DNA of 64,000 nucleotides from Vigna angularis (Eukaryota; Streptophyta; Magnoliopsida; Fabales; Fabaceae). The notes below the pieces were generated by a model. It saw nothing but the letters and a program-made list of their open reading frames with translations. It was not told where the DNA came from and did no database searches. The stretch lies in NCBI RefSeq assembly GCF_016808095.1, contig NC_068973.1, positions 986,501 through 1,050,500 on the forward strand, in the 5' to 3' direction. Of this stretch, positions 11,151 through 22,505 are shown piece after piece. A program made the translations under genes and the position numbers. How positions within the stretch are numbered: position 1 is the stretch's first letter; every line of letters begins with the position of its first letter.

Positions 11151-12815
11151 GAATATACATGTTGAAAAAGATTTAGAAATAAAAAAAGATTAATTTTAAT
11201 CCCTAGGATTAATGGTGGTACATAGGTACAAACCACCTACACAGAATATTAGTGGCATCAGTTAAATTTTAGAAGTCCAAAGATATTAACGTAATTAATT
11301 TTTATGTTTTTTTTTATAGAACTCAAGTTAACTCTGTTTATTTTAGATTTTCTTTTTCTCCGTTACTTTTTAGAATATCATTAAATACTGCATAAATTAA
11401 TGGAATTTGAACAAGTTTCTATAATTTTTTTTTTCAAAATTGTATATTTAATAAAGTGTGTTTTATATACCATAATATTGTATTTATAATAAATTATGAA
11501 AGCGAGGGAAGTAAAAGCTTCACTTTACCACTCTGCTGCTTGGGCTGCACCCTGCTAACGGGCTTTTGCACATTAATATTGGGCTTTTACTTCTGCAGCT
11601 CTTATTTTCTTTCAAAATCGGTTGCCATTTCTACAATTAAACAATTTAAAAAATAATTAAAACTTGCCTGTTAGTTATAGATTATACATTTAGAAAGATC
11701 ATATGTAACATTTTAAATCGTATAATCTATAATTAAAATTTGAAGACAGTTTTATTTGTAACTTTTATTATTTTAAGAAAAGTGACTTACATTAGTTTCC
11801 TTGAAACTTTAACTATAGCATGGCTTCCTATTAATTTGACAAATAGGAAGACCAAAATAGAATTTAACTAAAATTATTACATGGAACAAATTAAATTTTT
11901 TTTAATATTTGAAACAAAAGAAAAACATATCCATGTGCATTCCCAGTGTCATTCAGCACTTTTGGAAAAAAAATTATAAAACAAGTTTGAGTATAATATA
12001 GATGATACTAATTATGAAGTGTATTTTTAGTTCTTATATTATTGTTAGAGTTTTCATATTTTGGCGAGACTAATATTTCGTACAAATTTATAATATTTAC
12101 ACAGGAAATTCATTTTTTGCGAATTATTATACAAATTTAACAAAAAAATTATGAAATATAGAAAACTCAGGTACTGTATTTTGGATTCATATACTTCGAT
12201 ATTTTTTGGTTTTCACATTTTAGAAAACATTAAGTATAATTTCTCTGAGAATTTATTATTTTTTTACAGCAAACAAAAATTCAGAAACTTTATTCTTATT
12301 TTAACAAAAAGTATGTGTTTTCCACAAAGAGATGCAAATAAATATCAACATCTATATAGAAAGTTCATCTTATTAGATAAGATTAATTAATTTATAGTCA
12401 CTATAAGTGGGTTCATTTCATCATCAATATAATATGGTTAAAGTGCTGCGTTTTCTCTAAGGTACCCGTCTAAGAACAGTACATAATACAATTTTTCATC
12501 AACCAATTCAAATATGTCATCTTGATCTTTCGAGTTAAGATGTTGAAATTTGAATTAGGTTAGAAGGAGATAAAATAAAATTAATTTAAAGTATATAAGT
12601 AAGAGAAATTTTATTTATTAGTGAATTTTGTAAAATTAAACTAAACTTAAAATTTATTGTTTTTTTATGAATATAGGGCGGAAATATCTTTAACAAATTA
12701 AAATTAACATAGCAGTGTTAAAAGGTGAAAATTACAATGCAAAAAGAAAAATAGAGCATAAAGGTAATGTGAATCTAATTCGAATTCTTTCTTTTTTTTT
12801 ACAAACAAATAATTC
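11151..12815. other. AT-rich intergenic DNA
   Basis: No convincing gene. A short less AT-rich patch at about 11,505-11,600 (TTGGGCTGCACCCTGC) has no recognisable coding content. Confidence 0.45.
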
Positions 12816-13330
12816 TTTTCATTTTATTTTATGAACCTTTGTTATTCCACAAAGCGTGTTAGCATCACCGAACTTCGTGGTAGCATTTAACTTCCATAAT
12901 TACGAGTTATTAAATACTTCTTCTAATTATGAAGAGTTCTTCCAAAATCTACTATAATAGAATGCTTTCAGATCATGGAATATTGCATAGGTTCCATTAA
13001 TTTCCTTCTTTTCAAGCAGTAGATTTAAATAATAATTAACGGATTAATTAGTATATTCCTTCAATTTGCTTCTTCTTCCATGATTATCCAAATAACTTAA
13101 TCAAACACAGTAAACACAAATCACTCAGAATATGGCGGTTGCAGTATCAGATTCTTCTCTATCAAATAATGATATAGTTCTACTAACCCTATACATTGAA
13201 ACATTTATATGCCATTTGATTGATTCTCACTTGTCCCCAAATAAAATATTTGTTTTTCCAGTCAAATTGTCCAACACAATTTTTATCACCATCATTAAAT
13301 CTTTTTCTGTAAGTTCCATGAAATGATTAT
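12815..13330 (-). repeat. Promoter-like module copy M2 with an exon-like segment
   Basis: On the minus strand a TATA-like GCATATAAATG (about 13,203-13,213) is followed by GAGAAGAATCTGAT (about 13,147-13,160), which is conserved in M4-M5 and partly in M3. About 320 bp downstream of the TATA, a frame reads KFGDANTLCGIT (about 12,850-12,890). The equivalent frame in the inverted-repeat arms reads K(F/L)GGANAVCGRT. The module is diverged, and I cannot tell whether it is expressed or coding. Confidence 0.4.
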
Positions 13331-14449
13331 TTTTGTTAGGTTTTTTCTAGGAGACACACAGGAAAGATTCTATATAAAATGCAGTATAAATAAATTTATA
13401 TATTACTATTAATCCAAAATTTTAAGATGAGATGTTTATTAGTTTTTATTTATTTATCTATTGTTCATTTCATTTAAATTAACGTGGAAATTTTAACTAG
13501 TTTCTAATAATGATTTTGGCAGTCAAATGGTTATATTTGGCACATGCTCTTATAATAGGTTAATTTAATTTTGATCAATTTTGTTTATTAATTGTGAGAT
13601 TTTAATCTTTGAGTTTCGTTTACTTAAATATTATTTTACTTTTATAATTTAATTTCCTTTAAACTCTCAAGTCCTTGTTTTGTATTCAAAAGATAGTTAA
13701 ATTGTTTTAAACCTTGTTTTATTCAAAACTTACTAATAAAACATTGAGTTTTGAAGAGAAAAAAAATTAAAATTTTCTTCTTCAAACTCTAATATAATAT
13801 CTTGTATAAAATCCTTACAATTGGACCAATCCTCATCTAAAGTTTCTTTTTAAGTAGTTAATTTGGTTAATAAAAACCGAAAGCAAAGAATTAAAAGTAC
13901 TGAAACTTCCAAAGCAATCAGTGATACTGATAATGGTTTGTCAACATCCAAGGAACATATACCATAGTTGAAAATTTAAATATGAATCTAATTAAGTATT
14001 TAAAAAAAAACTGTAAATTTATTGACATAAGATTTTATTTTATTGAAACAGTATTAATTTTATCAATTGAACTATATTATGAAAATCACCCAATAAAATG
14101 TAATGTTTTTGACAAAAACCTCTAAATCATCATATAATTTTTTTGGTTAAAATAACAAATCATCACGTACAATTTTTTTAACAAAATTTTTTTGTGAGAA
14201 GAATATTTTGTTTTACTTTCTTTATATTACACGATATAAAACTTTGTTACATAAAAACCAAAAGACTTATATTTCATTAGTTGTCTCTTTCCGTTAAATC
14301 ATTGCTCAAAAGACTCGTAACCTTCCAATACTAAATAAAAAAATCATCATTAATGAGTAAAAATCTGGTTTGTTTTGGAGAAACCTGATTTATCCTGTAA
14401 TAGTAGTTCATCATTTACTTAAATATGTACATCAAATGATGGTTCCGTG
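13331..14449. other. AT-rich intergenic DNA
   Basis: No gene seen. Confidence 0.5.
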
Positions 14450-14745
14450 TGTAATATAAATCCGCGTTAAAATAAGGTTGTTGAGAATATAGTTAATGTT
14501 GTATCAGATTCTTAGACATAATAATTATGTTATGGAAGGAACTTTCTACCAAACTTTCGGCCCACTTTAGTGCTATTTATATCCCCAAACAAAATACTTT
14601 GTTCCAGTCAAAGAGTCAACAAATTTGCTTTAGCATCTTTAAATCTTTCACTTTCTTACGTAAACTCGATGACGTAGCTACATTTTGCAGTGTCTCAAGT
14701 ATTGTGCATGCATCCATCGCTAGCTATATATTAAGATAATGTTAG
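14450..14745 (-). promoter_or_regulatory. Promoter-like module copy M3: as-1-like, W-boxes, TATA
   Basis: Read on the minus strand the order is an as-1-like pair (plus-strand TTACGTAAACTCGATGACG, 14,656-14,674), two W-boxes (GTCAA at 14,607-14,611 and 14,615-14,619) and GATATAAATAG (about 14,573-14,584). The spacing (about -100, -60 and -30) is what a stress- or salicylate-responsive promoter would show, given the known binding of TGA and WRKY factors to these motifs. The transcript would start near 14,545 and run leftward. The only start codon nearby opens a frame of a few codons (ATG TCT AAG AAT CTG), so the product is unknown. Confidence 0.5.
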
Positions 14746-16085
14746 AATCAATTATATTAAACTTTGTAAATCGAAGAAAATAATTTATAAAATTAAAATC
14801 AAAGTTCAGTTAGTACTAAAAATAAAACATTAAGACATTTTTTAAGAGATCTAAAGTAAAAAATTTATACCTGCTTGGACCATAAGGGGTCTGGATGCTT
14901 GGATAGTGTCTTAGATATTGTTATGCTTGATGTTCATTTGGTTATTTTCTTTTTTCTAGACTCTATTATGTGGGGATTGTTAATTCACCTTCTCTAAGCA
15001 GTACTTAATTAATATTACGATGGTTATATAGTTTCTTTAAAAGTCAAGTTAGGTGGAAAGGTAAAGGAATTTGAAATGGAGATTTATGAAAAGATTTAAT
15101 AAACTAGAAAAATACTTTAATTGATAAATTTGGATAATAATTATTGTTATTTATATTATTTATTTTGTTATTATGATAATAATTATTATTATTTTTTATA
15201 TTATTTATTTATTTTATTTATTATTGCTAATTTAATAATAATAATTTATATTTTATCAGTTTTATTATGTTATATTATTTTATTATAAAAAGATAATGTA
15301 TATATCTCATTAAGTTTAAGAGCGTTTTTCCACAAATCTTCGCTAAGATGCGAAGAAAGTTTTCAGAATAAAAAATGGTCTCGTTTTATATGCCTTTTTA
15401 CATTGAAATTCTAACTTTCGTATCAAATCTACATCATTTGTGTTTCCGTCGTCGGAAACAAACACAGCATTAAAGAGAAGTGAACCTTAATCAATTATGT
15501 CTTTATTATACAGGGATAATAAATAAATAATAAATATTAAACAAAATAACAATATTAAGTAGTTTTTTTTTATATTAGAGAGTGAATACATATAATAGCA
15601 ATTATTTTATATCGAATACTTATATTCCATATAATATACAATTTATGATTATTAACATTTCATAAATAAAACATTATTAATAAATATTTTCTTTAAAATC
15701 AATTACAATAAATAAATAAATAATTTATATAAATATTTGAAATATATAAAAATAATATTTTGATTCAGATGTCATTGTATGATACGTAAATCCTTCACAA
15801 TTTCCACAAAATTTATATATCACGTCTGTGACAGAAATAGAAATTTGGATCACAATTTGCAGAAGCAAAACACTAAATATATAGTTTTTATATGTTGTCA
15901 CACAGAGTATGTAGCTTATGTTCGGGACATCCACTTCTATAACAAAACTTTTGTTCTGTTACTAACTCTTATGATAAAATTTTCTTTCTGTGACGTAAAA
16001 ACATTATACGTCAGAACATTTTAGAAATATTTATATTTCTCCATTGATGACTTTCACTGCAAATCTTTATGAGAAAGTGGATAGT
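14746..16085. other. AT-rich arm DNA, partly unique to arm 1
   Basis: About 14,880-15,105 matches arm 2 (36,060-36,350). About 15,110-16,085 has no counterpart there and is probably inserted or replaced sequence. No gene seen. Confidence 0.45.
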
Positions 16086-16313
16086 GCATATTAAGAGAAA
16101 CTTCATCAATTACATATCCTTAAAGGCTTCGTGCAGCAACACAGAACATATACTTTATTGAACAACATAGACTTTCACAACTGCAGAAGACCTTGTCTTA
16201 AAGTCTTCGAGTTTTTTGTACATACATGTCATAAAAGAGTAACCTAAAAACAAGAAACAGGACATACCCTTTTGAAGATAACTTACATACAGCATGCATA
16301 TAGGCCAAAGATC

Positions 16314-16553
16314 TTAAAACTTAAAGGATCTACCCCAACGATTTGGGACTTTAGGCTTGCTATAACTGCCAACAGAAGACTCGTTCATCACATCTTTAGG
16401 CACTTGATAAACCACGCAACAACGTTCTCTGCGGCCATGCAAATACAATGCATCACTGCCACTGCTCCTTCTTGTTGCTGAACCGTAGAACGTCTCTATC
16501 AGAGCAAACCCTTCTGTAGCAATCTGTCTGAGGTCTGCTGAAGGAGGTGCCAT
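16314..16553 (-). CDS. Small protein of the EGFxLIDxFYG family, member C (79 aa)
   Basis: Unrecognised family. The single exon starts at an ATG (16,551-16,553). Residues 7-24 read DLRQIATEGFALIETFYG, followed by an Arg/Ser-rich linker (SATRRSSGSDALYLHGRRER), an unusual CC pair (CCVVYQVP) and a C-terminus SKPKVPNRWGRSFKF. It lacks the VINSxEAA block of A and D. Arm 2 carries a copy (35,576-35,815) that differs at one residue (Ser5 versus Ala5) and, by eye, one base. The TATA box CTCTATAAAAG lies at about 16,644-16,654, roughly 90 bp upstream of the ATG. No signal peptide is visible. Function unknown. Confidence 0.82.
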   Translation of the reverse strand: MAPPSADLRQIATEGFALIETFYGSATRRSSGSDALYLHGRRERCCVVYQVPKDVMNESSVGSYSKPKVPNRWGRSFKF

Positions 16554-16639
16554 ATATGGAACGTTAGATATTGCAGCAAGTTTCAGAGGGAATTTTAATT
16601 CAGGTTGGTTTCTTGCTTCAAAGGTTCAGACACCCTTAT

Positions 16640-16660
16640 GTGCTTTTATAGAGAGAAATG
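16640..16660 (-). promoter_or_regulatory. TATA box of gene C
   Basis: The minus strand reads TCTCTCTATAAAAGCAC. The same sequence precedes the arm 2 copy at 35,463-35,486. No TCP-like site was found here. Confidence 0.55.
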
Positions 16661-17169
16661 GCTGAGTGATGAGCTCTACGTGTTCAGCAAGAAAGAATGA
16701 ATTTATTCTCTCTTAACCATTAAAACGACATTACCAATAATTGTAGTAATGTATAGATCAGTTCTTTGATTTATTTATTTGGTTATGTCGTTTAGCGTTC
16801 ATCTAAATAAGGAATATATTCGAATTTATCATTTTTATTAAGTCCAAATATTTTGATGGAAAGTGAATCTGATCGTGCGATTTGTGTATATCTGTTTTCT
16901 AGATTTATATATTTGAGATTCGTATAGTGAAAAGCTGAGTATAATATTTAAGGGTGATATTGAGTTCACATCCATCAAATCAAAAATATTTACTTTGAAA
17001 TCCTAAATAATTATATTTTAATTTTACTTAACTTTACTTTTTAATTTAAACTCTTAATATATATTATTAAACTGTTTTGTAAAGTGGGACTAATTTTTTT
17101 AAAGGTGCCAAAATAATCTTTTTCAATATTTAAAAAGATTGTGATTTAAATATTACTTGTTGTAAAGAG

Positions 17170-18185
17170 TATTCATGAAATTTTTCAATATTTTAATTAT
17201 GACATAAAAGTGTATTAATAGTTAAAATTTTTGTTAAAGATATAAAAATTCGTCGATTATCGGCAAAAAAATTTATTGATAAATATAATTAAAATTTGTC
17301 GGTAATTAATTAAGGATTCGTTAGTAAATGTTATAATTTGGTTTATCTTTTTCTTCTTTCTTTTTTTTCTTTCTCTTATTTTTTCTGATCCACAAAAATA
17401 TTACAAACAAATGTCATACAAATTCACGCACAAAATTTCATCATCCCATTTTTATTCATTATCTTGCTTTAGTTTCTTTCACAATTACAAAAATTTATAC
17501 AAATTCACACAATTTTATAACCTACACAAAAAAATATAGCCAACTTAACAAATTACTTCACCAACAACATAAATGAAAAAGAGAGTAAACATAGAAAAGA
17601 GAATAAGGGAATTCGTTTGGCTTTAAATCAGTCACTGTCCAGCAACGATGCGCGATGGTGGCAATGTATGGCTTGGATGCGCCCTTGCATGAAAGAGGAA
17701 GAATAAAGATGTTATCCCTCCCTTGCACATGTTAGAGAAGAACAAGATGGAGTGGAAAATCCTAAGCTCGATGACATAGGTGGTGATAGAGATTATGACT
17801 TGGCTCAACGAACATGGAGACACGACAAAGGGGCGTATAGCTACGATGATTTAAGTTGAGATGAGGAAAATGAGAAAGATGAGATTGCCCTCACGGGAGA
17901 GAAAAGAAGATGAAGAGAGTTTTGAAAATAAACAAAAATTAAGGTTTTAGGATGTGAAACGTCAAAAGAAATAAGCCTAGAAGGAGAGAAAAAAAATAGT
18001 GTGTTGTTCACGAAAAGAGAAAGAGTGAACGAAAATTTGTTATTTTTTTATTGACAAATTTATCGATGGATTTTTTATATACATTATCAACAAATTTTAC
18101 AAACGGTAAGTAAAATATATATTACAGATGAATTTATTTCTGTCCGTAAAATTTTGTTAATAATTTCAATTTTTTTTGTAATGAA
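17170..18185. mobile_element. Possible decayed DNA transposon (unclassified)
   Basis: This segment is absent from the matching place in arm 2. Its two sides are loosely inverted: AAATTTATTGATAAATATAA and AAAATTTGTCGGTAAT near 17,270-17,315 against reversed text near 18,050-18,110. The right side ends TTTTTTTTGTAATG, close to a degenerate CACTACAAAAA-type terminus. No intact ends, target duplication or transposase seen. Low certainty. Confidence 0.3.
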
Positions 18186-18600
18186 TAGTTGTTTATAAGT
18201 GCTATCAAGTTCAAATATTAACATGAAAACAATGCTTAAAATAAATCTCATTAAACATGTTGCTGTATTCTTAGTTAAAATTAACTATTAATAAATTCAA
18301 TGAATTTTTTTATCATAATATGATTACTCAAAAAATAATTATAAATGCTACTCCTTAGTATCAAACGAGGCAACTTTCTATAATATTATATAATAGTATA
18401 GATGATAAAATAAAAGAAATAAACATGATAGTATTGATCTATCATATAATATATATATTTATTGTAAGAGATCAAATTAGTTATACAACAGCTCTTGCTG
18501 CATTCTTCAAAGATTATACTGCAACTCCTAGAGATGCTTCCCAAATATATATACTGATATAGTGATCATATAATTTTATGAGATGGGTTACAACATCCCC

Positions 18601-18602
<2 letters not shown>

Positions 18603-18668
<66 letters not shown>
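18603..18668. repeat. (TA)n microsatellite beside gene D
   Basis: About 33 TA units, immediately 3' of gene D. The same tract occurs 3' of D' and at 37,360, so it predates the duplication. Confidence 0.95.
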
Positions 18669-18674
<6 letters not shown>

Positions 18675-18704
18675 AAAAAACCAAAATGGAGAAGGTTGAA
18701 TGAA

Positions 18705-18956
18705 CTACCAGTTAAGATGGGTTTGTGGTTTAGGGTAATTCATAATCATAATTCCACCATAGCGAGAAGCAGCCTCTCTGCTATTGATTACAGGCTCTTC
18801 CAATTCGTCATTGGGCACTTGAACCATCCAACGTCCTTGTCTTGAAGGAAATACCCCCTTTTTATTAGGTCTTCTTCGTGTTGATGATCCATAAAACTTG
18901 TCTATAAGAGCAAAACCTTCTGAACCAATCACTCTCAGGTCTGTAGGTTGTGGCAT
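18705..18956 (-). CDS. Small protein of the EGFxLIDxFYG family, member D (83 aa)
   Basis: Unrecognised family. I choose the ATG at 18,954-18,956; a longer frame would need a GTG start at 18,987-18,989. The protein runs MPQPTDLRVIGSEGFALIDK, FYGSSTRRRPNKKG, then RQGRWMVQVP, then VINSREAASRYGGIMIMNYP, and ends KPQTHLNW. It shares the RQGRW, VQxP and VINSxEAASxxGGIM blocks with member A, but its C-terminus stops at LNW where the others have NRWG plus 4-7 residues. No signal peptide or membrane segment is visible. The arm 2 copy is dead. TATA at about 19,073-19,082. Function unknown. Confidence 0.8.
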   Translation of the reverse strand: MPQPTDLRVIGSEGFALIDKFYGSSTRRRPNKKGVFPSRQGRWMVQVPNDELEEPVINSREAASRYGGIMIMNYPKPQTHLNW

Positions 18957-19071
18957 TCTTGATGCTATATGCAACACTTCAACAGACACTAACTTTGTGG
19001 AAGTCGATGATACTTTGTGTGTGTGTGTGTTTGTTATCTTGTTTCTTGCTTTGAAACAAGAAGCATTGGTG

Positions 19072-19117
19072 TACTTTATAACGAAGGCAAAAGTGGTTAA
19101 TTAGTAGTTGTGGGACC
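19072..19117 (-). promoter_or_regulatory. Core promoter of gene D: TATA box and TCP-like site
   Basis: The minus strand reads GTTATAAAGTAC (about 19,072-19,083). GGTCCCAC (plus strand GTGGGACC, 19,110-19,117) lies about 30 bp upstream and fits GGNCCCAC. In the dead arm 2 copy the site reads GGTCCAAC (26,542-26,549) and no longer fits. Confidence 0.45.
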
Positions 19118-19533
19118 AAGAATATGTTTAAATAAAAGCTCAGTTAATTAAAGCACGTTTAACAAATAAACATAAATTATGAGAAAATTACACCTCAATG
19201 CTAGGGCATGGGGTAATGAATACAAAATAACTTTTTCATTTCATCGTAAGCAAATAACTAAAGTGATTTGGTTTAAGCTATTTCTCATTTAAATGTTTAG
19301 ACTATATTTTACCAACACTGCATGAAATGAAGGTTAGCTAAGTATGTGGAAAATGAATTGGTGAATGGGATATTGGTACAGGTCGGAGATTCTTTTTCAA
19401 CTGATAATAACGTGGCGGTCCAAAAGCAGAAAAAGTATTAGATGAAAAAGAAAATGCGCAGCATAAAGCATAAAGACACTGAATCTAATTCTTCCTTTTT
19501 CTATCATTCAAGTGTTCTTTCCATTTTACTTTT

Positions 19534-19612
19534 CTACAGCGGAACAAAGAATGAATCTACGGTTCTTCCACAAACCGCGTTCGCACCACCGAACTTCAAG
19601 TCACTTAACGAT
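19534..19612 (-). other. Exon-like conserved frame next to module M4
   Basis: On the minus strand a frame encodes LSDLKFGGANAVCGRT followed by VDSFFVPL and a stop. The arm 2 counterpart (26,038-26,121) keeps the same frame with a few amino-acid changes and no indel, and module M2 keeps KFGDANTLCG. No start codon lies in frame nearby. It could be the last exon of a small gene transcribed from module M4, or chance conservation in a recent duplicate. Confidence 0.35.
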
Positions 19613-19658
19613 TCTACTGTTTATCAATATCAATAGTTGTTTTCTTTCTCAGTTCTAA

Positions 19659-20080
19659 CACTAGTGCAGTCAAAGGAAATAACAGTGGTTATTTTTGTTC
19701 ATAAGCAACGGTTCCTGAACCGAGACATATATAGGTGAGGCAAAAGTCTATCATTTTTTGTCTCGATTCACAACCGAGATAAAAAAGAATAGAATTTTGT
19801 CTCGATTCAAAGATAACCGAAGCAGTAGCATTTTTGGTTTTTTTTTTTTACAAATGACTTTACGCCTCAGTTGAGACCTAAACCAAGACAATAGAATATT
19901 TTTTTTTCCTTTTTGTTTTTTCACCAGCCTTTTTGTTTCGATTGTGGCTTGAATCCATGTCATAGAAGACTTTCTATCTCGATTATAGTTACAACCGGGC
20001 CGTATTTTCCTTTTTTTTTTTTTAAAATATGTTTGTTTATGTGACATTTCCAACTACCCGTATATTTATAAACCCATAAC
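19659..20080. mobile_element. CACTA-type fragment, one end only
   Basis: Begins CACTAGTGCAGTCAAAGG and contains scattered TCTCGATT/AACCGAGA subterminal-type motifs. Arm 2 lacks it: the flanking sequence AGTTCTAA continues directly to TTTGTGGTGCCACTTTTATC at about 25,975-26,010. The right side ends near CATAACAGACATGCCACTTT without a TAGTG terminus, so this is a truncated insertion. No transposase. Confidence 0.5.
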
Positions 20081-20279
20081 AGACATGCCACTTTTATCTT
20101 CTTCTCTTCCTTTTAGATCAATTGGAATATCACTCTATATAATAAAACCTGAATGTAGCTAGTTGTTGTTTATTTACTACAAAATTTCTATGATGATATA
20201 TGATTCCGATATAATGTTTTAGACCAACAAATCCAAATAAAATATTGGTTCCTTTTTCATACACTATATATATTTTTGT

Positions 20280-20700
20280 GATGAACTGGTATATTCCTCC
20301 TATTCGTCGATATGATTTGGTAGTGATTATCCAAGAGCTAACTATTAATTAACTTTAATCAGTAAAAATGAATTTATGAAATTATATGATGCTTTCGTGT
20401 CTAAGACAGAACTGCGTTAAAATTGAACACATTGGATGGTGCATCAGATTCTTCTGCATTATATAAGTTCTTGCCAACCTTTTTTTTTTGTTTTTTACTT
20501 TCAAAGTTCTTAGCTATTATAGTTGAAAATGCCACGACCCCGGTTCGGCTTTATATTGTTTGAATGTCATTTATGTAGTCAAGTGTAAAAGCTAAGATTT
20601 CCCTTACCCTCTTCAAATCTTGTACTTTCTTACTTACACTTCTGACGTAGTTACATTTGGCATCAGTGTCCGAAGCAGAATATATATGTGTGAAAAAGAA
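20280..20700 (-). promoter_or_regulatory. Promoter-like module copy M4
   Basis: On the minus strand an as-1-like element (plus-strand TTACTTACACTTCTGACGTA, about 20,629-20,648) precedes CAATATAAAGCC (about 20,547-20,558). The conserved AGAAGAATCTGATG lies about 90 bp downstream of the TATA. Arm 2 has a close copy (M5). Confidence 0.45.
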
Positions 20701-20889
20701 AATAAAGCATTTCGGATTACATTAATTATATTAATATCATTTTTGTTGTTGTTATGAATTCAAGTGTGAAACTTGCATTTTCATCTCCTCATAATCTTTA
20801 ATTCAGTTAGCTTCATAGTGATTATAATACATGAGTGACTAAAATAGAAAATTAAATCTTAATACTAATATATATATATATATATATAT

Positions 20890-22010
20890 GGGGTTTGTTA
20901 ACTTGCGTATGTCTGTTTTTCAGTTGGTACATTTTAGCAATGTGTACCGAATTTTAGTAGACAAAAATACCCTCGTATATTATGGATTCTAAGTTTTAAG
21001 GTCAAGGGTATTTGAATAATTTTATTATCAAAACTAAAAAAAACAAGAAACCCCAAAAAACCCTTACTCACTTCCCTCATTCTTCTTAACACTTTCTCTT
21101 TCATCTCTCTCACTCCAACATTTTCTCTATCATCCTATGGTAGTCGCAACTGAAAAAAACATCAGAAACACTGACGGTTAAACAATTTCTTACAAAAAAT
21201 GATTTTATAATGAGTTTCATTTTATAATTGTTGTCTTATCTAATTTTATCTAATTTTCAAAAGCATAATGACATATGAAGGAATTGGCGGCCTGAAAAAA
21301 AAATTAGAAATACTTGCTATTAAACAATTTCTTACAAAAGATGATTTTATAATGAGTTTTCATTTTATAATTTTTGACTTATCTAATTTTCATAAGCATA
21401 ATGACATCAAAGGAATTGGTAATTGGCCTGGAAAAAATCATAAACACTCCGTTGTTAAACAATTTCTTACAAAAAATGATTTTATAATGATTTTTCATTT
21501 TATAATTTTTGTCTTATCCAATTTTATCTAATTTCACAAGCATAATGATATCCGAAGGAATTGGTAATTGGCCTAGAGTTTTTTTTTTAGAGATGATGAT
21601 TAAACATCTGCAGATGATGAAATTAGAGAGGTTAGTGAAGATGATGAAATTGAAGAGATCTTGAATGAACCTTTGCCTCAAGGTGAATATGTCAATGACT
21701 CAACTCTTTACAAAGACAAATTGTTTAACGGCGAGTGTTTCTGATTTTTTCACTTGGGGCTACAATAGGGATGACAGAGAAAATGTTAGAGTGAGAGAGA
21801 TGAAAGAGAAAGGGTTGAGAGAAATGAGGGAGGTGAGTAAGGGTTTGGGAGTTTCTTGTTTTTTTTTTTAATTTTGAAAATAAAATTATTCAAATACCCT
21901 TGACCTTAAAACTTAGAATTTATAATATATGAGGGTATTTTTGTCTATTAAAACCCGGTACACATTGCTAAAATATATCAACTGAAAAACAAGCGTACGC
22001 AAGTGTAAAC

Positions 22011-22012
<2 letters not shown>
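20890..22012. mobile_element. Non-autonomous Mutator-like element with about 310-bp TIRs
   Basis: The left end GGGGTTTGTTAACTTGCGTA and the right end (reverse complement GGGTTTACACTTGCGTACG) continue as near-identical inverted repeats for about 310 bp each. Both include the segments GGTCAAGGGTATTTGAATAA and CTTTCTCTTTCATCTCTCTC. The element sits inside a TA microsatellite and is absent from arm 2 at 25,165-25,235, so it inserted after the duplication. Target duplications cannot be read in the TA tract. No transposase; open frames inside are short. Confidence 0.75.
21175..21560. repeat. Tandem repeats inside the Mutator-like element
   Basis: The phrase AACAATTTCTTACAAAA recurs at 21,181, 21,323 and 21,458 (periods 142 and 135 bp). 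Each time it is followed by GATTTTATAATGA and GCATAATGA(C/T)AT. The inner edge of the right TIR also contains a related GTTAAACAATTTGTC. Confidence 0.75.

Positions 22013-22013
<1 letters not shown>

Positions 22014-22062
<49 letters not shown>
22014..22062. repeat. (TA)n microsatellite
   Basis: About 24 TA units, right flank of the Mutator-like element; matches the TA tract at 25,110-25,164 in arm 2. Confidence 0.95.
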
Positions 22063-22066
<4 letters not shown>

Positions 22067-22505
22067 GTAAAATGTTTGTTAGCACAAGTATAAAAATAAT
22101 TAGTTTTTATTATAATAAGAAAAATTTATATTTTAGCACAAAATTTTAATTTTTCAAATGTTTATGTTGGATTGAATTTTCAATTATGTGTTTAAATAAT
22201 TTAAATTAGTTAAATCTATTTTGTTTCATCCTAAGTCTTCCAACAACTTAAGAGAGAGTATTGATTTTCGTAAACTTTGAAAGATAAAAAGAAGAGAGAA
22301 AGTTGATTGGTTATTCAGTGAGTTTTCTTAGAAAAATTATCATTATTTGTGACATATGATTCTTTATTTTATCTTTGAGATCCTCAATTAAAGCTGTGAT
22401 TAGATAAATTAGTTTCCTACTCTTGTTCTTTCTAAACTTTTTTTCTTACATTTTTTATTTGAGAGCATTATTTTTCTATGTGATTCTCTTGTATCTAAAT
22501 TTAAT

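Larger units (their letters stand above)
14478..22505 (+). repeat. Arm 1 of a large inverted duplication
   Basis: Reverse-complement matches link this arm to 24,565-37,200. They include 14,480-14,745 with 36,934-37,200; gene C (16,314-16,553) with C' (35,576-35,815); gene D (18,705-18,956) with D' (31,872-32,123); 19,500-19,640 with 26,010-26,110; 20,300-20,700 with 25,420-25,800; and 22,060-22,505 with 24,565-25,065. Arm 1 has private insertions: a Mutator-like element (20,890-22,012), a CACTA fragment (about 19,659-20,080), and unshared blocks at about 15,110-16,085 and 17,170-18,185. Confidence 0.92.

Noticed and set aside
14527..14739. Plus-strand 70-codon frame, mirrored at 36,934-37,161
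   Set aside because: It runs antisense through the W-box, as-1 and TATA motifs. Its conservation is explained by the recent duplication, and no domain is recognisable.
16272..16481. Plus-strand frame mirrored at 35,648-35,857
   Set aside because: Antisense shadow of the C-type small gene, which has the family pattern, ATG and TATA.
17600..17900. Less AT-rich patch with a short minus-strand frame
   Set aside because: No domain, no conservation in arm 2, and it lies within a probable decayed transposon.
18957..18989. Eleven-residue N-terminal extension of gene D
   Set aside because: It needs a GTG start. The ATG at 18,954-18,956 places the conserved core at the same distance from the start as in A, B and C.
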